Assembly: GCA_018971775.1 (NCBI GenBank)
Contig: JAGXAB010000002.1
Span: forward strand, 100,037-164,036
Origin: Cyanobacteria bacterium REEB67
GTDB lineage: Bacteria; Cyanobacteriota; Vampirovibrionia; Obscuribacterales; Obscuribacteraceae
Length of the DNA: 64,000 nt
Direction of reading: 5' to 3'
In this document: piece after piece, positions 1 through 8,516 of the stretch
Position numbering within the stretch: the stretch's first letter is position 1
Layout of the letters: each line of letters begins with the position of its first letter
Program-made: the position numbers and the translations under genes
Notes under the pieces: generated by a model
Told to the model about the DNA's origin: nothing
Seen by the model: the letters and a program-made list of their open reading frames with translations, nothing else
Databases searched by the model: none

Positions 1-113
1 AAAATTGGCCAGACCCAGAGATACAATGACGCCAGAAAATAGCCGGGCCAGTATGGCCGCGTTTCTATTTGCTCCCTGGTAACAGCAACGACACCGTTTT
101 TTTCGCCACTCAT
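1..113 (-). CDS. Partial membrane protein, tandem paralogue of its upstream neighbour
   Basis: Only the first 37 codons lie in the window; the gene runs off the left edge. Its ATG (113-111) overlaps the TGA of the upstream gene in an ATGA junction, so the two are probably translationally coupled. The N-terminus (MSGEKNGVV...) aligns with the neighbour's internal MSGAGIKVD start: both have a short polar leader, then Trp-x-Gly-Tyr-Phe-Leu and an aromatic-rich first membrane segment. This indicates a tandem duplication. Function is unknown. The reading is short, but the ATGA coupling and the similarity make it likely to be real. Confidence 0.6.
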   Translation of the reverse strand, partial: MSGEKNGVVAVTREQIETRPYWPGYFLASLYLWVWPI

Positions 114-619
114 AATTTGCCGAGCCTTTTTATTTCCTCAGCGCCTGGCCGCAAATTCCGACAACGCTCAAACATTGCGACATAAGTAAGCTGCGCTGAA
201 AGACTTGTGGCAAGCGTGCCGGCAAGGGTGAGGGCGAAAAAGTTCTCGGGCGACTGAAGAAGAAGCTGCGTAATTTTTGTCTCGGCAGACAAAAACAGAG
301 CAACCGGAATACTGATTGCCAGAAGACCGAAGGCATCGATTCGTCGGCAAAGTTTTTTTCTCACAAGAAGCGGGCAGTTTCGTATATTTCCAGTCAGACA
401 ACCATTCAGCAGACCAAGAAAAATCCCCAAGAACCAGATTTTCGGCATCATTGCGACAAAGTCATAAGGTCCATCAAAACCTTTGTCCGCACACAACCCG
501 TATAAAATTAAACCAATGAGAACGATCCAAAAGGCATTCAGATAAGCAGTCAAAAGGAAGTAGCCCCTCCATAAAGGTTGAGGCTTTTGCTGGTCGACTT
601 TTATCCCCGCTCCACTCAT
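110..619 (-). CDS. Small multi-pass membrane protein, function unknown
   Basis: About 169 residues from the ATG at 619. A longer reading from 697 exists, but the 619 start is preferred because it aligns with the start of the partial paralogue downstream. Four hydrophobic stretches are visible: one after the WRGYFLL motif, one around FLGIFLGLLNG, one around FGLLAISIPVALFL, and one around FFALTLAGTLATSL. These suggest a four-helix integral membrane protein. A basic loop (VRKKLCRR) probably faces the cytoplasm. I do not recognise a family and no catalytic motif is evident. The gene overlaps the next one by four bases, so the pair is likely one transcript. Confidence 0.65.
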   Translation of the reverse strand: MSGAGIKVDQQKPQPLWRGYFLLTAYLNAFWIVLIGLILYGLCADKGFDGPYDFVAMMPKIWFLGIFLGLLNGCLTGNIRNCPLLVRKKLCRRIDAFGLLAISIPVALFLSAETKITQLLLQSPENFFALTLAGTLATSLSAQLTYVAMFERCRNLRPGAEEIKRLGKL

Positions 620-798
620 AAATCCATCATAGCGCCTGGCCGAAAATCGCAAAACATAAACCTGCGCTAGCTTCACGCCGTCCGACAAAGCGGTCACAAG
701 TCGGTCACGCCTCAGTCATCCCATCGCCACGTGACATCTGTATGTTTGAAATATAGACGAAGCCGCTCGTCCCCCGGCCCAACACACAGGACTCGAAA

Positions 799-1960
799 AT
801 GACGAAAAAACCGCCTAAAGCCCACAGATTTAGCCTTTTACTAATCGCCCTCTTTTTGTCCACCGCCGCCAACCTTACCAACATAACCGCCGCAAACGCC
901 CAGGGCTACGCCCTCAACCTCGGCCTCAACCTCCTCTCCCGCGCCACCGGAGTCCGCCTCATGCCCGCAGGCATGTCCGGCTATGACGCCAACTACAATG
1001 CCGCCGTCGGCTCCTACAACCGCGGCGTTAAATTGCTCAACGCAGAGCGCTACAGCGAAGCGCGCTATGTTCGAGCAAGTCTATCCGCTGATGCCCGGCC
1101 TCTACGGCTGCCTCGGCGAGTGCAGATTGGAAGCGGGTAGAAATCAGGAAGCGATGCAGTGCTTCCTGATGGCCGAAAGCCAGGGCGATCGCAGCGAAAA
1201 CGTCGCTTACAGAAAGGGCCTTTGCGCTGTTCGCCTCGCCAATTACACTGTTGCCCGGGACTCTTTCCGTCAATACCTGGGCAATAACAGCCACGGCCGT
1301 CACGCCAAGCACGCTCAAGAATGTCTCGCTATCGTCGAACACAATTTCCTCAACCAGTCCAACGACAATTACCTGGCCGACGCCTCCAAAAACGGCATCA
1401 AACGCTGGAACACCAACGGCAAGCCGATCCTCGTCTACATCAAAGCTGACGCATCGCTCAAAGGCTTCCACCCGGAATACGTCCAGCTCCTCCAGCAGTC
1501 CTTCATGGACTGGACCAATGGCACGAACGGCGCCGTCAGTTTCGTCCAGACTCAGGACCCCAGCCAGGCGCAAATCACCTGCTACTGGACCGACAAACAG
1601 TCTGATTTCGACAGCTCAAAAGAACTCGGCGAATGCCAGAACACGCTCTCGAATGGGTACATCAATCACTCCGAGATCAAACTTTCCACCCTCGTCGGCC
1701 ACGCCCGCGATATCCCGACTGAAGTCTTCCCCGAAGCCAAAGCCGTAGCCCTGCACGAAATCGGTCACGCTCTCGGTCTGGCTCACTCGAGCACTTCCTT
1801 CGACATCATGTATCCGACAGCTGCTCCCAAAGGCCTGGAATTCAATTTGACCAGACGTGATCTGAATACGGTCGTTGCCCTCTACTCAATCAATCCGGAG
1901 CAGATTGCAACGGCTTCCGAAAGCCAGATTCAAGCCTTCGCCGCCAACGGCTTCAAATAA
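799..1960 (+). pseudogene. Secreted metzincin-type zinc protease with TPR-like region, broken by a frameshift
   Basis: The first frame (799-about 1065) gives a signal peptide ending near AANA-QG and the start of a TPR-like repeat (YNRGVKLLNAERYSEA). The repeat continues in the next frame (AMFEQVYPLMPGLYGCLGECRLEAG) through the stop at 1960. Joining the frames near 1062-1066, in the GCGCGC tract, by removing one base gives a continuous protein of about 386 residues. The C-terminal part carries HEIGHALGLAHS, the HExxHxxGxxH zinc motif of metzincins, followed by the Met-turn IMYP, so it is matrixin-like. The break may be a true pseudogene, a sequencing or assembly error in the GC dinucleotide run, or recoding. 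The substrate is unknown; the signal peptide implies export. Confidence 0.65.
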
Positions 1961-1993
1961 AAAGTATCAGCGCCTTAACCACCACCACATAAG

Positions 1994-2027
1994 CAAAAGG
2001 GCCAGGAGAAAACTCCGGGCCCTTTTG
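1994..2027. terminator. Bidirectional intrinsic terminator
   Basis: The arms CAAAAGGGCC and GGCCCTTTTG pair around a nested GGAG-AAAA-CTCC hairpin. With A and T tracts on both flanks it can serve the protease gene on the plus strand and the convergent acyl-CoA dehydrogenase on the minus strand. Confidence 0.75.
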
Positions 2028-2063
2028 TCTATTGGCTTTAGCTACTAGCTCAAGGCAAATGCC

Positions 2064-3251
2064 TTAGACCATGGCGAGCGGTTTTTCGTTCGGCTTGCCG
2101 TTGGCGTAGCGGATACCGAGCGCATCCTGACCGATGATCAGGCGCTGGATTTCGCGGGTGCCTTCGTAGATGTTGAGCACTTTGGCGTCGCGGAACATAC
2201 GCTCGACCGGATACTCATCAGAGAAGCCGTAACCACCAAAGATCTGGACTGCGTTGTGAGCGTGCTTGTTGGCCGCTTCGCCGCAGAAGAGTTTGGCGAT
2301 CGATGTTTCACGTGAGTTGCGTACCTGCTTATTTTTCAGGTGAGCGGCACGCAGATAGAGCAAACGTCCGGCTTCGCAGTCGGTAACCATATCGGCAATC
2401 ATTGCCTGTACCTGCTGGTGTTCGCCTATAGGCACGCCGAAGGTCTTGCGCTGCATCGCATACTTGGTGCAAGCATCGATACATCCCTGGACGACGCCGA
2501 CAGCTCCGGCAGCGACCGAGAAGCGGCCGTTATCGAGGGCTGACATGGCGATTTTGAAGCCTTCGCCGACCTGACCGAGCATGTTTTCTTTGGGCACGCG
2601 CACTTCATCGAGGAAGAGGCTGGCGGTATCGGAAGCGCGCAGGCCGAGCTTGCCGTGGATCGCTTGAGCTTCGAAGCCCTTCGACTTGGTGTCGACGATG
2701 AAGCAGCAGATGCCTTTGTGCTTGAGAGCCGGATCGACTGTTGCGAAGATCAGCGCGTAGTGCGCGATCGTGCCGCAGGAGATCCAGGTCTTCGAACCGG
2801 AGAGGATGTAATCGTCGCCGTCTTTGACGGCGCGGGTCTGCTGGTTACCGGCATCGGAACCGGCTTCCGGCTCGGTCAAACCATAGCAACCGAGATATTC
2901 GCCGCTACACATTTTTGGCAGGTAGAATTGTTTCTGCTCTTCGGTGCCCCATTTCAAAATGGTCAGTGCAACCAGTGAAGTTTGTACGGAGAAAAGGGTG
3001 CGGGTGGAAGAACAAACACGGTTTACTTCTTCGGTCATCAAACCGTAAGCGATGTAGTCCATGCCGAGGCCGCCGTATTTTTCCGGGACGGGGCAACCAA
3101 GGAAGCCTTCAGCGAAAATTTTCTTGGCGATATCCCAATCGAATTTTCCGGCGCGATCGTTCATTTGCGCTTTCGGCGCGATTTCCCGTTCAGCAAAATC
3201 GCGCATGTGTTTGCGCATCGAAATCTGCTCGGGTGTGAAATCAAAATCCAT
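2064..3251 (-). CDS. Acyl-CoA dehydrogenase, glutaryl-CoA dehydrogenase-like signature
   Basis: 395 residues, the normal length for the short-chain acyl-CoA dehydrogenase family: flavoproteins that oxidise acyl-CoA to enoyl-CoA and pass electrons to ETF. Visible motifs are YGLTEPEAGSD (123-133, FAD/substrate region), FGGYGFSDEYPVER near the C-terminus and IYEGTREIQR, whose Glu363 is the expected catalytic base. Residues 81-92 (SSTRTLFSVQTS) resemble the segment of glutaryl-CoA dehydrogenases that holds the carboxylate-binding arginine (here Arg84), which hints at a dicarboxyl-CoA substrate. A butyryl- or isovaleryl-type substrate is not excluded. GGAG lies 8 nt before the ATG. It is the last gene of a three-gene operon after an aldehyde dehydrogenase and a class III aminotransferase. 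Confidence 0.9.
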   Translation of the reverse strand: MDFDFTPEQISMRKHMRDFAEREIAPKAQMNDRAGKFDWDIAKKIFAEGFLGCPVPEKYGGLGMDYIAYGLMTEEVNRVCSSTRTLFSVQTSLVALTILKWGTEEQKQFYLPKMCSGEYLGCYGLTEPEAGSDAGNQQTRAVKDGDDYILSGSKTWISCGTIAHYALIFATVDPALKHKGICCFIVDTKSKGFEAQAIHGKLGLRASDTASLFLDEVRVPKENMLGQVGEGFKIAMSALDNGRFSVAAGAVGVVQGCIDACTKYAMQRKTFGVPIGEHQQVQAMIADMVTDCEAGRLLYLRAAHLKNKQVRNSRETSIAKLFCGEAANKHAHNAVQIFGGYGFSDEYPVERMFRDAKVLNIYEGTREIQRLIIGQDALGIRYANGKPNEKPLAMV

Positions 3252-3297
3252 ATATCTATCTCCAAATATTCGATTTTTTCAACTACTTACTTTCGCT

Positions 3298-4860
3298 CTA
3301 TTTATTTTCGCTGCCGGCGACGAGCTCATCGGTGTCGATCTGGGCTTTTTGCAATCTACCGGAGTAGTCGATATATATCGATTTCCATTCGGTAAATTGA
3401 TCGATTGCAGTGGTGCCGGCTTCACGTTGGCCGTTACCAGTTTGCTTGACGCCACCGAAAGGAAGCTGAATTTCAGCGCCGATTGTCGGAGCGTTGATAT
3501 AAACGATGCCTGACTCCAGATCTTCAATCGCTCTAAAAGCGCGGTTGATGTCGCGGGTGTACATCGAGAGGGAAAGACCAAACTGTGTGCCGTTGGCAAC
3601 AGCTATGGCCTCATCGAAATTTTCCACAGGGATAATCGCCGTCACTGGTCCGAAGATTTCTTCCTGGGCGATGCGCATGTCGGCTTTGACATCGCAAAAT
3701 ACGGTCGGCTCATGGAAGAAGCCCTTGCCGAGCTCGCCTTCGGAGAGAATGTTGCCGCCGCACAGAAGTGTGGCGCCTTCTTTTTTACCGATTTCGACGT
3801 ATTCGTGCACAGACTCGAGCTGGCCTTTGTTGACCACGGGACCGACTTCGTTTTCGGGGTTCAAACCGTTGCCGATTTTGAGAGCCATGGTCATGTTTTT
3901 GAATTTTTCACAAAATTCTGCGTAGCGTGCTTTGTGCACGATGACGCGGCTGGCGGCGGTGCAACGTTGACCGGCGGTACCGAAAGCCCCCCAGAGGGCG
4001 CCTTCGAGAGCGAGGTCGATATCAGCATCGTCCATAACGCAGATGGCATTTTTGCCACCGAGTTCGCAGGAGACTTTCTTCATCAGCTGGCCGCAGCGAC
4101 CGGCGACGTGGCGGCCGACTTCGTTGGAACCGGTAAGCGAAATCATCGCCACGCGGGGATCTTCAACGATGGCGTTGCCGACTTTGCCGCCAGAGCCTGT
4201 GACCAGGTTGAGCACGCCCGGCGGCAAGCCGGCTTCGTTCAAAATCTCGACGAACATCAGAGCGCAAAGCGGTGTATCGGAAGCGGGCTTGATCACGACG
4301 GTATTGCCGGCGACAAGCGCAGGGAGAATCTTCCAAGAAGGGATGGCGATCGGGAAATTCCAGGGTGTGATCAAACCGACAACGCCTAAGGGCTGTCTGA
4401 TCGACATGGCAAATTTCATCGGCAATTCGCTCGGTACGGTTTGACCGACGAGACGACGGCCTTCGCCGGCGACATACTTGGCCATATCGATCGCTTCTTG
4501 CACATCGCCGCGAGCTTCTTTGAGCACTTTGCCCATTTCTCTGGTCATGGTGCGGGCCAGCTCTTCTTTGCGCGTTTCGAGCAAGTGAGCGGCTTTCAAG
4601 ATGATTTCAGCGCGGTGCGGAGCGGGTGTGTGCTTCCAGGCGTGAAGAGCTTTGTCAGCGGCGTCGATGGCATCTTTCACATCTTCGACAGTGGAAGAGG
4701 CGAAATGACCGATTACTTCGGAGCTGTTAGCCGGGTTATAGCTGGCGAAAGTTTCGCCTGATTTTGATTTGACCTGACGGCCATTGATGTAGTTGCCGTA
4801 GGTTTGCGGCTTCTCAGTTTTGGCGGCGGTTGATTCCGGAGCTTTGGTGGTGGAACTCAT
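3298..4860 (-). CDS. NAD(P)-dependent semialdehyde dehydrogenase (ALDH superfamily)
   Basis: 520 residues, slightly long because of about 20 extra polar residues at the N-terminus. The ALDH core is complete: the oxyanion Asn168 in PWNFP, cofactor Lys191 in KPAS, general-base Glu266 in CELGGKN and nucleophile Cys300 in GQRCTA. The family oxidises aldehydes to acids with NAD(P). Overall it resembles succinate-semialdehyde, glutarate-semialdehyde and 2-oxoglutarate-semialdehyde dehydrogenases. Directly upstream is an omega-aminotransferase that would supply a semialdehyde, so an omega-semialdehyde substrate is likely. Which chain length it prefers cannot be read from the sequence. GAGGA precedes the ATG by about 10 nt. 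Confidence 0.9.
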   Translation of the reverse strand: MSSTTKAPESTAAKTEKPQTYGNYINGRQVKSKSGETFASYNPANSSEVIGHFASSTVEDVKDAIDAADKALHAWKHTPAPHRAEIILKAAHLLETRKEELARTMTREMGKVLKEARGDVQEAIDMAKYVAGEGRRLVGQTVPSELPMKFAMSIRQPLGVVGLITPWNFPIAIPSWKILPALVAGNTVVIKPASDTPLCALMFVEILNEAGLPPGVLNLVTGSGGKVGNAIVEDPRVAMISLTGSNEVGRHVAGRCGQLMKKVSCELGGKNAICVMDDADIDLALEGALWGAFGTAGQRCTAASRVIVHKARYAEFCEKFKNMTMALKIGNGLNPENEVGPVVNKGQLESVHEYVEIGKKEGATLLCGGNILSEGELGKGFFHEPTVFCDVKADMRIAQEEIFGPVTAIIPVENFDEAIAVANGTQFGLSLSMYTRDINRAFRAIEDLESGIVYINAPTIGAEIQLPFGGVKQTGNGQREAGTTAIDQFTEWKSIYIDYSGRLQKAQIDTDELVAGSENK

Positions 4861-4926
4861 GTCTAATTTATCCTCAGTATTTGGATAATCCCGGCCATGC
4901 GGCCGGGATCAGGTTTCAAGCGACCA

Positions 4927-6228
4927 TTAAAGGGTCATGCATTTTTCCAGGATTTCCATGCCTTTTTCGGCCTCGCTGTCGGAGAGAGTGAGAGGCGGAA
5001 TCAAGCGGATGACTTGACCGGCAACGCCGCAGGTCAAAACGATCATTTTGTGTTCGAGGCATTTTTCAGCAACCATATCGGCAATTTTCTTGCTCGGATT
5101 GCCGTGCTCGTCGTTGAATTCGATACCGATCATCATGCCGCGACCGCGTACTTCGCCAATGTGCTTGTTCTTTTCGGCAAACTTGCGCAGGCGAGTGATC
5201 ATCATATTGCCGACTTTCTCGGCACGCTCACAAAGCTTTTCTTCCTGGATCACCTGGATGGTGGCAAGAGCCGCAGCGCAGGAAACAGGATTGCCACCAA
5301 ATGTGCTGCCGTGACGTCCGGCCGGCCATTTGTGGGTGAGAGCGCTCTTGGAAATGAAGGCAGCAAGCGGCATGCCGCCGGCGATTGCTTTGGCCATGAG
5401 CATGATGTCGGGCTCGACATTTTCATGCTGGCAGGCAAACATCTGACCGGTGCGGGCAAATCCGGACTGCACTTCGTCGATGATCAAAAGGATGCCGTGC
5501 TCGTCGGCGATCTTGCGCAAAGCAGGCAAGAAGCCGGGCGGCGGAGCAACGAAACCACCTTCACCTTGAATCGGTTCGACGATGAAAGCAGCAACTTGAT
5601 CAGGGTGCACAATCTGGTGGAAGAGAACGTCGATTTCTTTCAATGTCTCAGCAACGACTTTGGCGCCGTCGCCGCGGAAGTGCGAACGATACTCATAAGG
5701 GAAAGGCACGGTGTGAATAGAACCAGGCAGGGGCTCGTATTTTTCACGGTAATAGAGCTTGGAGGTCGTCAAAGCTGTGGTGAAAATCGTCCGACCGTGG
5801 AAAGAACCGCGGAAGTTGATTATGCAAGGGCGACCAGTGACGTACTTGGCCATTTTACAGGCGCCTTCGACCGCTTCTGCACCGGAGTTTGTCAGGAAAA
5901 CACTGTCGAGAGATTTGAAAGGGGCAATTTCGACGAGCTTTTTAGCCAGGTCGATGTAGCCTTTGTGGTGAGTGGTCACTGATGTGTGCATCAGCTCACC
6001 GACTTGTTTTTGCACGGCGGCTACTACTTTAGGATGGCAATGACCGACACTTGTCACTGCGATGCCGCAGGCAAAGTCCAGGTACGCATCACCATTCATA
6101 TCGTAGATATAAGAACCGCTCGCCCTTTCGGCAACGATTCTCGCGGACCGGGCCAGGACTGGATTGACAAACTTGTCGTCCATGTCCAGGTAAGCCTGGT
6201 TTTTGTTTTTAATATCAGCCATTACCAT
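4927..6228 (-). CDS. gabT: Class III PLP omega-aminotransferase (4-aminobutyrate/5-aminovalerate type)
   Basis: 433 residues. It moves the terminal amino group of an omega-amino acid to 2-oxoglutarate (family knowledge). Visible features are the PLP-phosphate loop NSGAEAVEGA (114-123), Glu219 in IVEPIQGEGG, Asp251 in DEVQSGFARTG and the Schiff-base Lys280 in MAKAIAGGMPL. The start is clear: AAGGAG lies 6 nt before the first ATG, with a second ATG two codons later. It is the promoter-proximal gene of an operon with the aldehyde and acyl-CoA dehydrogenases. GABA, 5-aminovalerate and related substrates cannot be separated from sequence alone; the acyl-CoA dehydrogenase in the same operon favours a C5 route. 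Confidence 0.85.
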   Translation of the reverse strand: MVMADIKNKNQAYLDMDDKFVNPVLARSARIVAERASGSYIYDMNGDAYLDFACGIAVTSVGHCHPKVVAAVQKQVGELMHTSVTTHHKGYIDLAKKLVEIAPFKSLDSVFLTNSGAEAVEGACKMAKYVTGRPCIINFRGSFHGRTIFTTALTTSKLYYREKYEPLPGSIHTVPFPYEYRSHFRGDGAKVVAETLKEIDVLFHQIVHPDQVAAFIVEPIQGEGGFVAPPPGFLPALRKIADEHGILLIIDEVQSGFARTGQMFACQHENVEPDIMLMAKAIAGGMPLAAFISKSALTHKWPAGRHGSTFGGNPVSCAAALATIQVIQEEKLCERAEKVGNMMITRLRKFAEKNKHIGEVRGRGMMIGIEFNDEHGNPSKKIADMVAEKCLEHKMIVLTCGVAGQVIRLIPPLTLSDSEAEKGMEILEKCMTL

Positions 6229-6308
6229 TGAGAACTCCTTTAGCCTTAAAAAAATCGCTGGAAAAAGCCCGGAATCCCTTCCAGTAGCGCGATTGCTCAG
6301 GTCTGAAA

Positions 6309-6341
6309 ACTATAGCAACAAAACATAAAGAACCAGTTCTT
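6309..6341 (-). promoter_or_regulatory. Extended -10 and operator-like palindrome upstream of gabT operon
   Basis: On the minus strand TGCTATAGT (6317-6309) is an extended -10, about 80 nt before the gabT ATG. Just upstream, AAGAAC-CA-GTTCTT (6328-6341) is a perfect 6-bp inverted repeat sitting where a -35 would be, so a regulator could bind there. The rest of the 310-nt gap (6229-6538) shows only a consensus TTGACA on the plus strand at 6370-6375 with a weak -10 (TACCAA) after 16 nt, possibly for the methyltransferase operon. No gene was seen in it. Confidence 0.35.
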
Positions 6342-6538
6342 ATTTATGATTCTGTCCGCTTTGGGCTCCTTGACAGCCTCTGCCTATAGCTTACCAACTA
6401 ACAAAACGGTTTGCTAGAGTCCCCACCCACTCTCGGATCACAGTAGGGGCCAGGGTTTCGAGCCTCATTAAACGCATCTCTAAAATGCCATGTTTCAATC
6501 GGTCCCCAGAGCGAGCATTTTTACCTATACTGAAACCC

Positions 6539-7249
6539 ATGCTTATTCGTAAACGCGTCCCCGAAATAATGGACGACCCGCTCCTCGCCCCAGACTTGCA
6601 CGAAGCCGCGCTGCAAGGTCTGGAGCGTCTAAACACACTCAGCGACGGCGTCGGGGTACTGGCCGGGCCGATCATTTCTCTAGCGGAAAAGCTAAACGCA
6701 GAGAGGCCGGGTCGCATCATAACCGTCTTGGATATCGCGTGCGGAGCAGGCGATTTGCCTGTGCAGCTTTATGCACATTTGAAAAAACGGGCACTAAACG
6801 TCAGAGTCCACGGTCTAGATATCAGCGAGGTGGCAGTGCAGTATGCCAGCGCAAAAGGACGGACGGCAGGCAGTGGTTGCACTTTCAGCCGACACGATGT
6901 TTTGCAAGATGAGCTGCCGGACGGCTACGACGTCATCACAACCTCGCTATTTACGCATCATCTGGACCCACCGGAAATCAAAACATTAATGGCAAAAATG
7001 GCGGCAAAAGCAAATCATCTGGTCCTGGTCAATGACCTCGAACGTTCCTGGACGAGCCTGTGGAGCGTCGCGCTGGCCACACGCCTGGTGACGACTTCTG
7101 CTGTCGTGCATCATGACGGACCGGCTTCAGTGCGTGCCGCTTTCACCGCCGCAGAAATGCTCGATATGGCCCGGCAAGCCGGATTGAATGGAGCAAAAGT
7201 ACAGGGCCACTGGCCCTGTCGTATATTACTCAGCTGGCAGAAGCACTAA
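6539..7249 (+). CDS. SAM-dependent methyltransferase of a type III PKS cassette
   Basis: 236 residues from the ATG at 6539; an upstream ATG at 6485 is possible, and neither has a clear Shine-Dalgarno. Motif I, VLDIACGAGD (63-72), and the acidic motif II (VHGLDIS) mark a class I Rossmann methyltransferase. The N-terminus MDDPLLAPDLH is the type of leader found in methyltransferases that accompany bacterial type III polyketide synthases (recalled association, not searched). The next gene starts one base after its stop, and the polyketide synthase overlaps that one. It therefore probably O- or C-methylates the polyketide product. The exact acceptor is unknown. Confidence 0.8.
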   Translation: MLIRKRVPEIMDDPLLAPDLHEAALQGLERLNTLSDGVGVLAGPIISLAEKLNAERPGRIITVLDIACGAGDLPVQLYAHLKKRALNVRVHGLDISEVAVQYASAKGRTAGSGCTFSRHDVLQDELPDGYDVITTSLFTHHLDPPEIKTLMAKMAAKANHLVLVNDLERSWTSLWSVALATRLVTTSAVVHHDGPASVRAAFTAAEMLDMARQAGLNGAKVQGHWPCRILLSWQKH

Positions 7250-7250
7250 T

Positions 7251-8516
7251 ATGCTCACCCCTCCTGATACCACCTCACCCGATCAATCCCTTCAACGCTC
7301 CTGGGACGTAGTGATCATCGGAGCCGGTCCAGCCGGTGCCGTCAGCGCTTATCAACTGGCTCGCCTGGGCAAAAAAGTCCTGCTCGTCGACAAGGCATCA
7401 TTTCCCCGGGACAAAGTCTGTGGATCTTGCTTGAGCGCCCGCACTCTCGGCTACCTGACCGAAGCCGGCCTTGGACATGTGGTCAGCGAGCTCGGCGCCC
7501 AGCCGATCGGGAATCTACATTTGCGCACTGCCGGTGGTGCATCTACCATCGCCTTCCCGATCGGATTTGCCGTTTCCAGGCAAAGTCTTGATCAAGCCAT
7601 CGTCGAAAAAGCACAGTCAGTCGGAGCGCTTTTTCTCCCAAGCACAACAGCCCTTGTCGGCGCTCTTGCCGGCTCTACACGCACGGTCATCCTGGAGACG
7701 GCCGGCGTTTACACAGCGGTGCAATCCGCTTGCGTACTGGTTTGCGACGGTGTCAACGGCCGCGCCCTAAATGAACTTAGCAGTGAAGAAAAAGATCGAT
7801 TCAAACCGACAGTCTCAGCAAACTCGCGCATCGGGTCCGGTGCGGTGGTGTCGCTGCCGGACAACGAAGCAGGCTTGTATTACAGACCCGGTACCATTTA
7901 TATGGCCCTGGATAAAAACGGTTACGTCGGCATTGTCTGCATGGAAAACAACAAAATCGACCTGGCCGGTGCCTTCGAGCCCGCCTACACTCGCATGCAT
8001 GGCTCGACCCGGGCAGCAGCAGCGAAAATATTGCGCGATGCCGGTTTACCATTTTTGCACGTTTTCGAAACAGCCGAATGGCTCGGCACTGCTCCTTATA
8101 CCAGACACCGCGAAACGCTCGCGGCCGAAAGACTTTTTATTGTAGGCGATGCAGCCTCGTACGGCGAACCATTTACCGGTGAAGGTATAGGCTGGGCTGT
8201 AAAAAGTGCACTACTGGCAGTGCCTCTTGTCGAACGCGCTCTTGCCGGTTGGGATAACAGCCTCGTTGGCGAATGGCAGAGGATCCACAAAACCATGGTG
8301 GCAAATAGACAGCGCCTCAGCTTGACTCTCGGAGGCTGGTTGAGACATGAATTTTCGATTACAACACTTGTACGCTTGCTCAGAATAGCGCCAATCCTGG
8401 CCGGACCTTTCGTCAATGCAATCAATCGCTGTTCGCCCGATTTTGCAGACAAACAAGGCAAGCGCAAGCAGACTTTTAAACTGAGTATGGCCAGCAAGGT
8501 GGGACAGCCGAAATGA
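7251..8516 (+). CDS. FAD-dependent oxidoreductase, geranylgeranyl reductase/monooxygenase-like
   Basis: 421 residues from the ATG at 7251, one base after the upstream stop. An in-frame extension to 7188 would overlap the methyltransferase and is unlikely. The Rossmann FAD motif is VVIIGAGPAGAVSAYQLA (20-37), followed by FPRDKVCGSCLSART (51-65), typical of the geranylgeranyl reductase/aromatic hydroxylase group. The second FAD motif is IVGDAASYGEPFTGEGIGWA. It probably hydroxylates or oxidises the polyketide to a quinone-like product. A prenyl reductase role is a less likely alternative given the polyketide context. Its stop overlaps the start of the polyketide synthase (ATGA). Confidence 0.85.
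   Translation: MLTPPDTTSPDQSLQRSWDVVIIGAGPAGAVSAYQLARLGKKVLLVDKASFPRDKVCGSCLSARTLGYLTEAGLGHVVSELGAQPIGNLHLRTAGGASTIAFPIGFAVSRQSLDQAIVEKAQSVGALFLPSTTALVGALAGSTRTVILETAGVYTAVQSACVLVCDGVNGRALNELSSEEKDRFKPTVSANSRIGSGAVVSLPDNEAGLYYRPGTIYMALDKNGYVGIVCMENNKIDLAGAFEPAYTRMHGSTRAAAAKILRDAGLPFLHVFETAEWLGTAPYTRHRETLAAERLFIVGDAASYGEPFTGEGIGWAVKSALLAVPLVERALAGWDNSLVGEWQRIHKTMVANRQRLSLTLGGWLRHEFSITTLVRLLRIAPILAGPFVNAINRCSPDFADKQGKRKQTFKLSMASKVGQPK

Noticed and set aside
4897..5982. 361-codon open frame on the plus strand
   Set aside because: It lies opposite gabT, and its product is rich in His/Asp/Phe/Gly with no motif. It is a codon-bias shadow.
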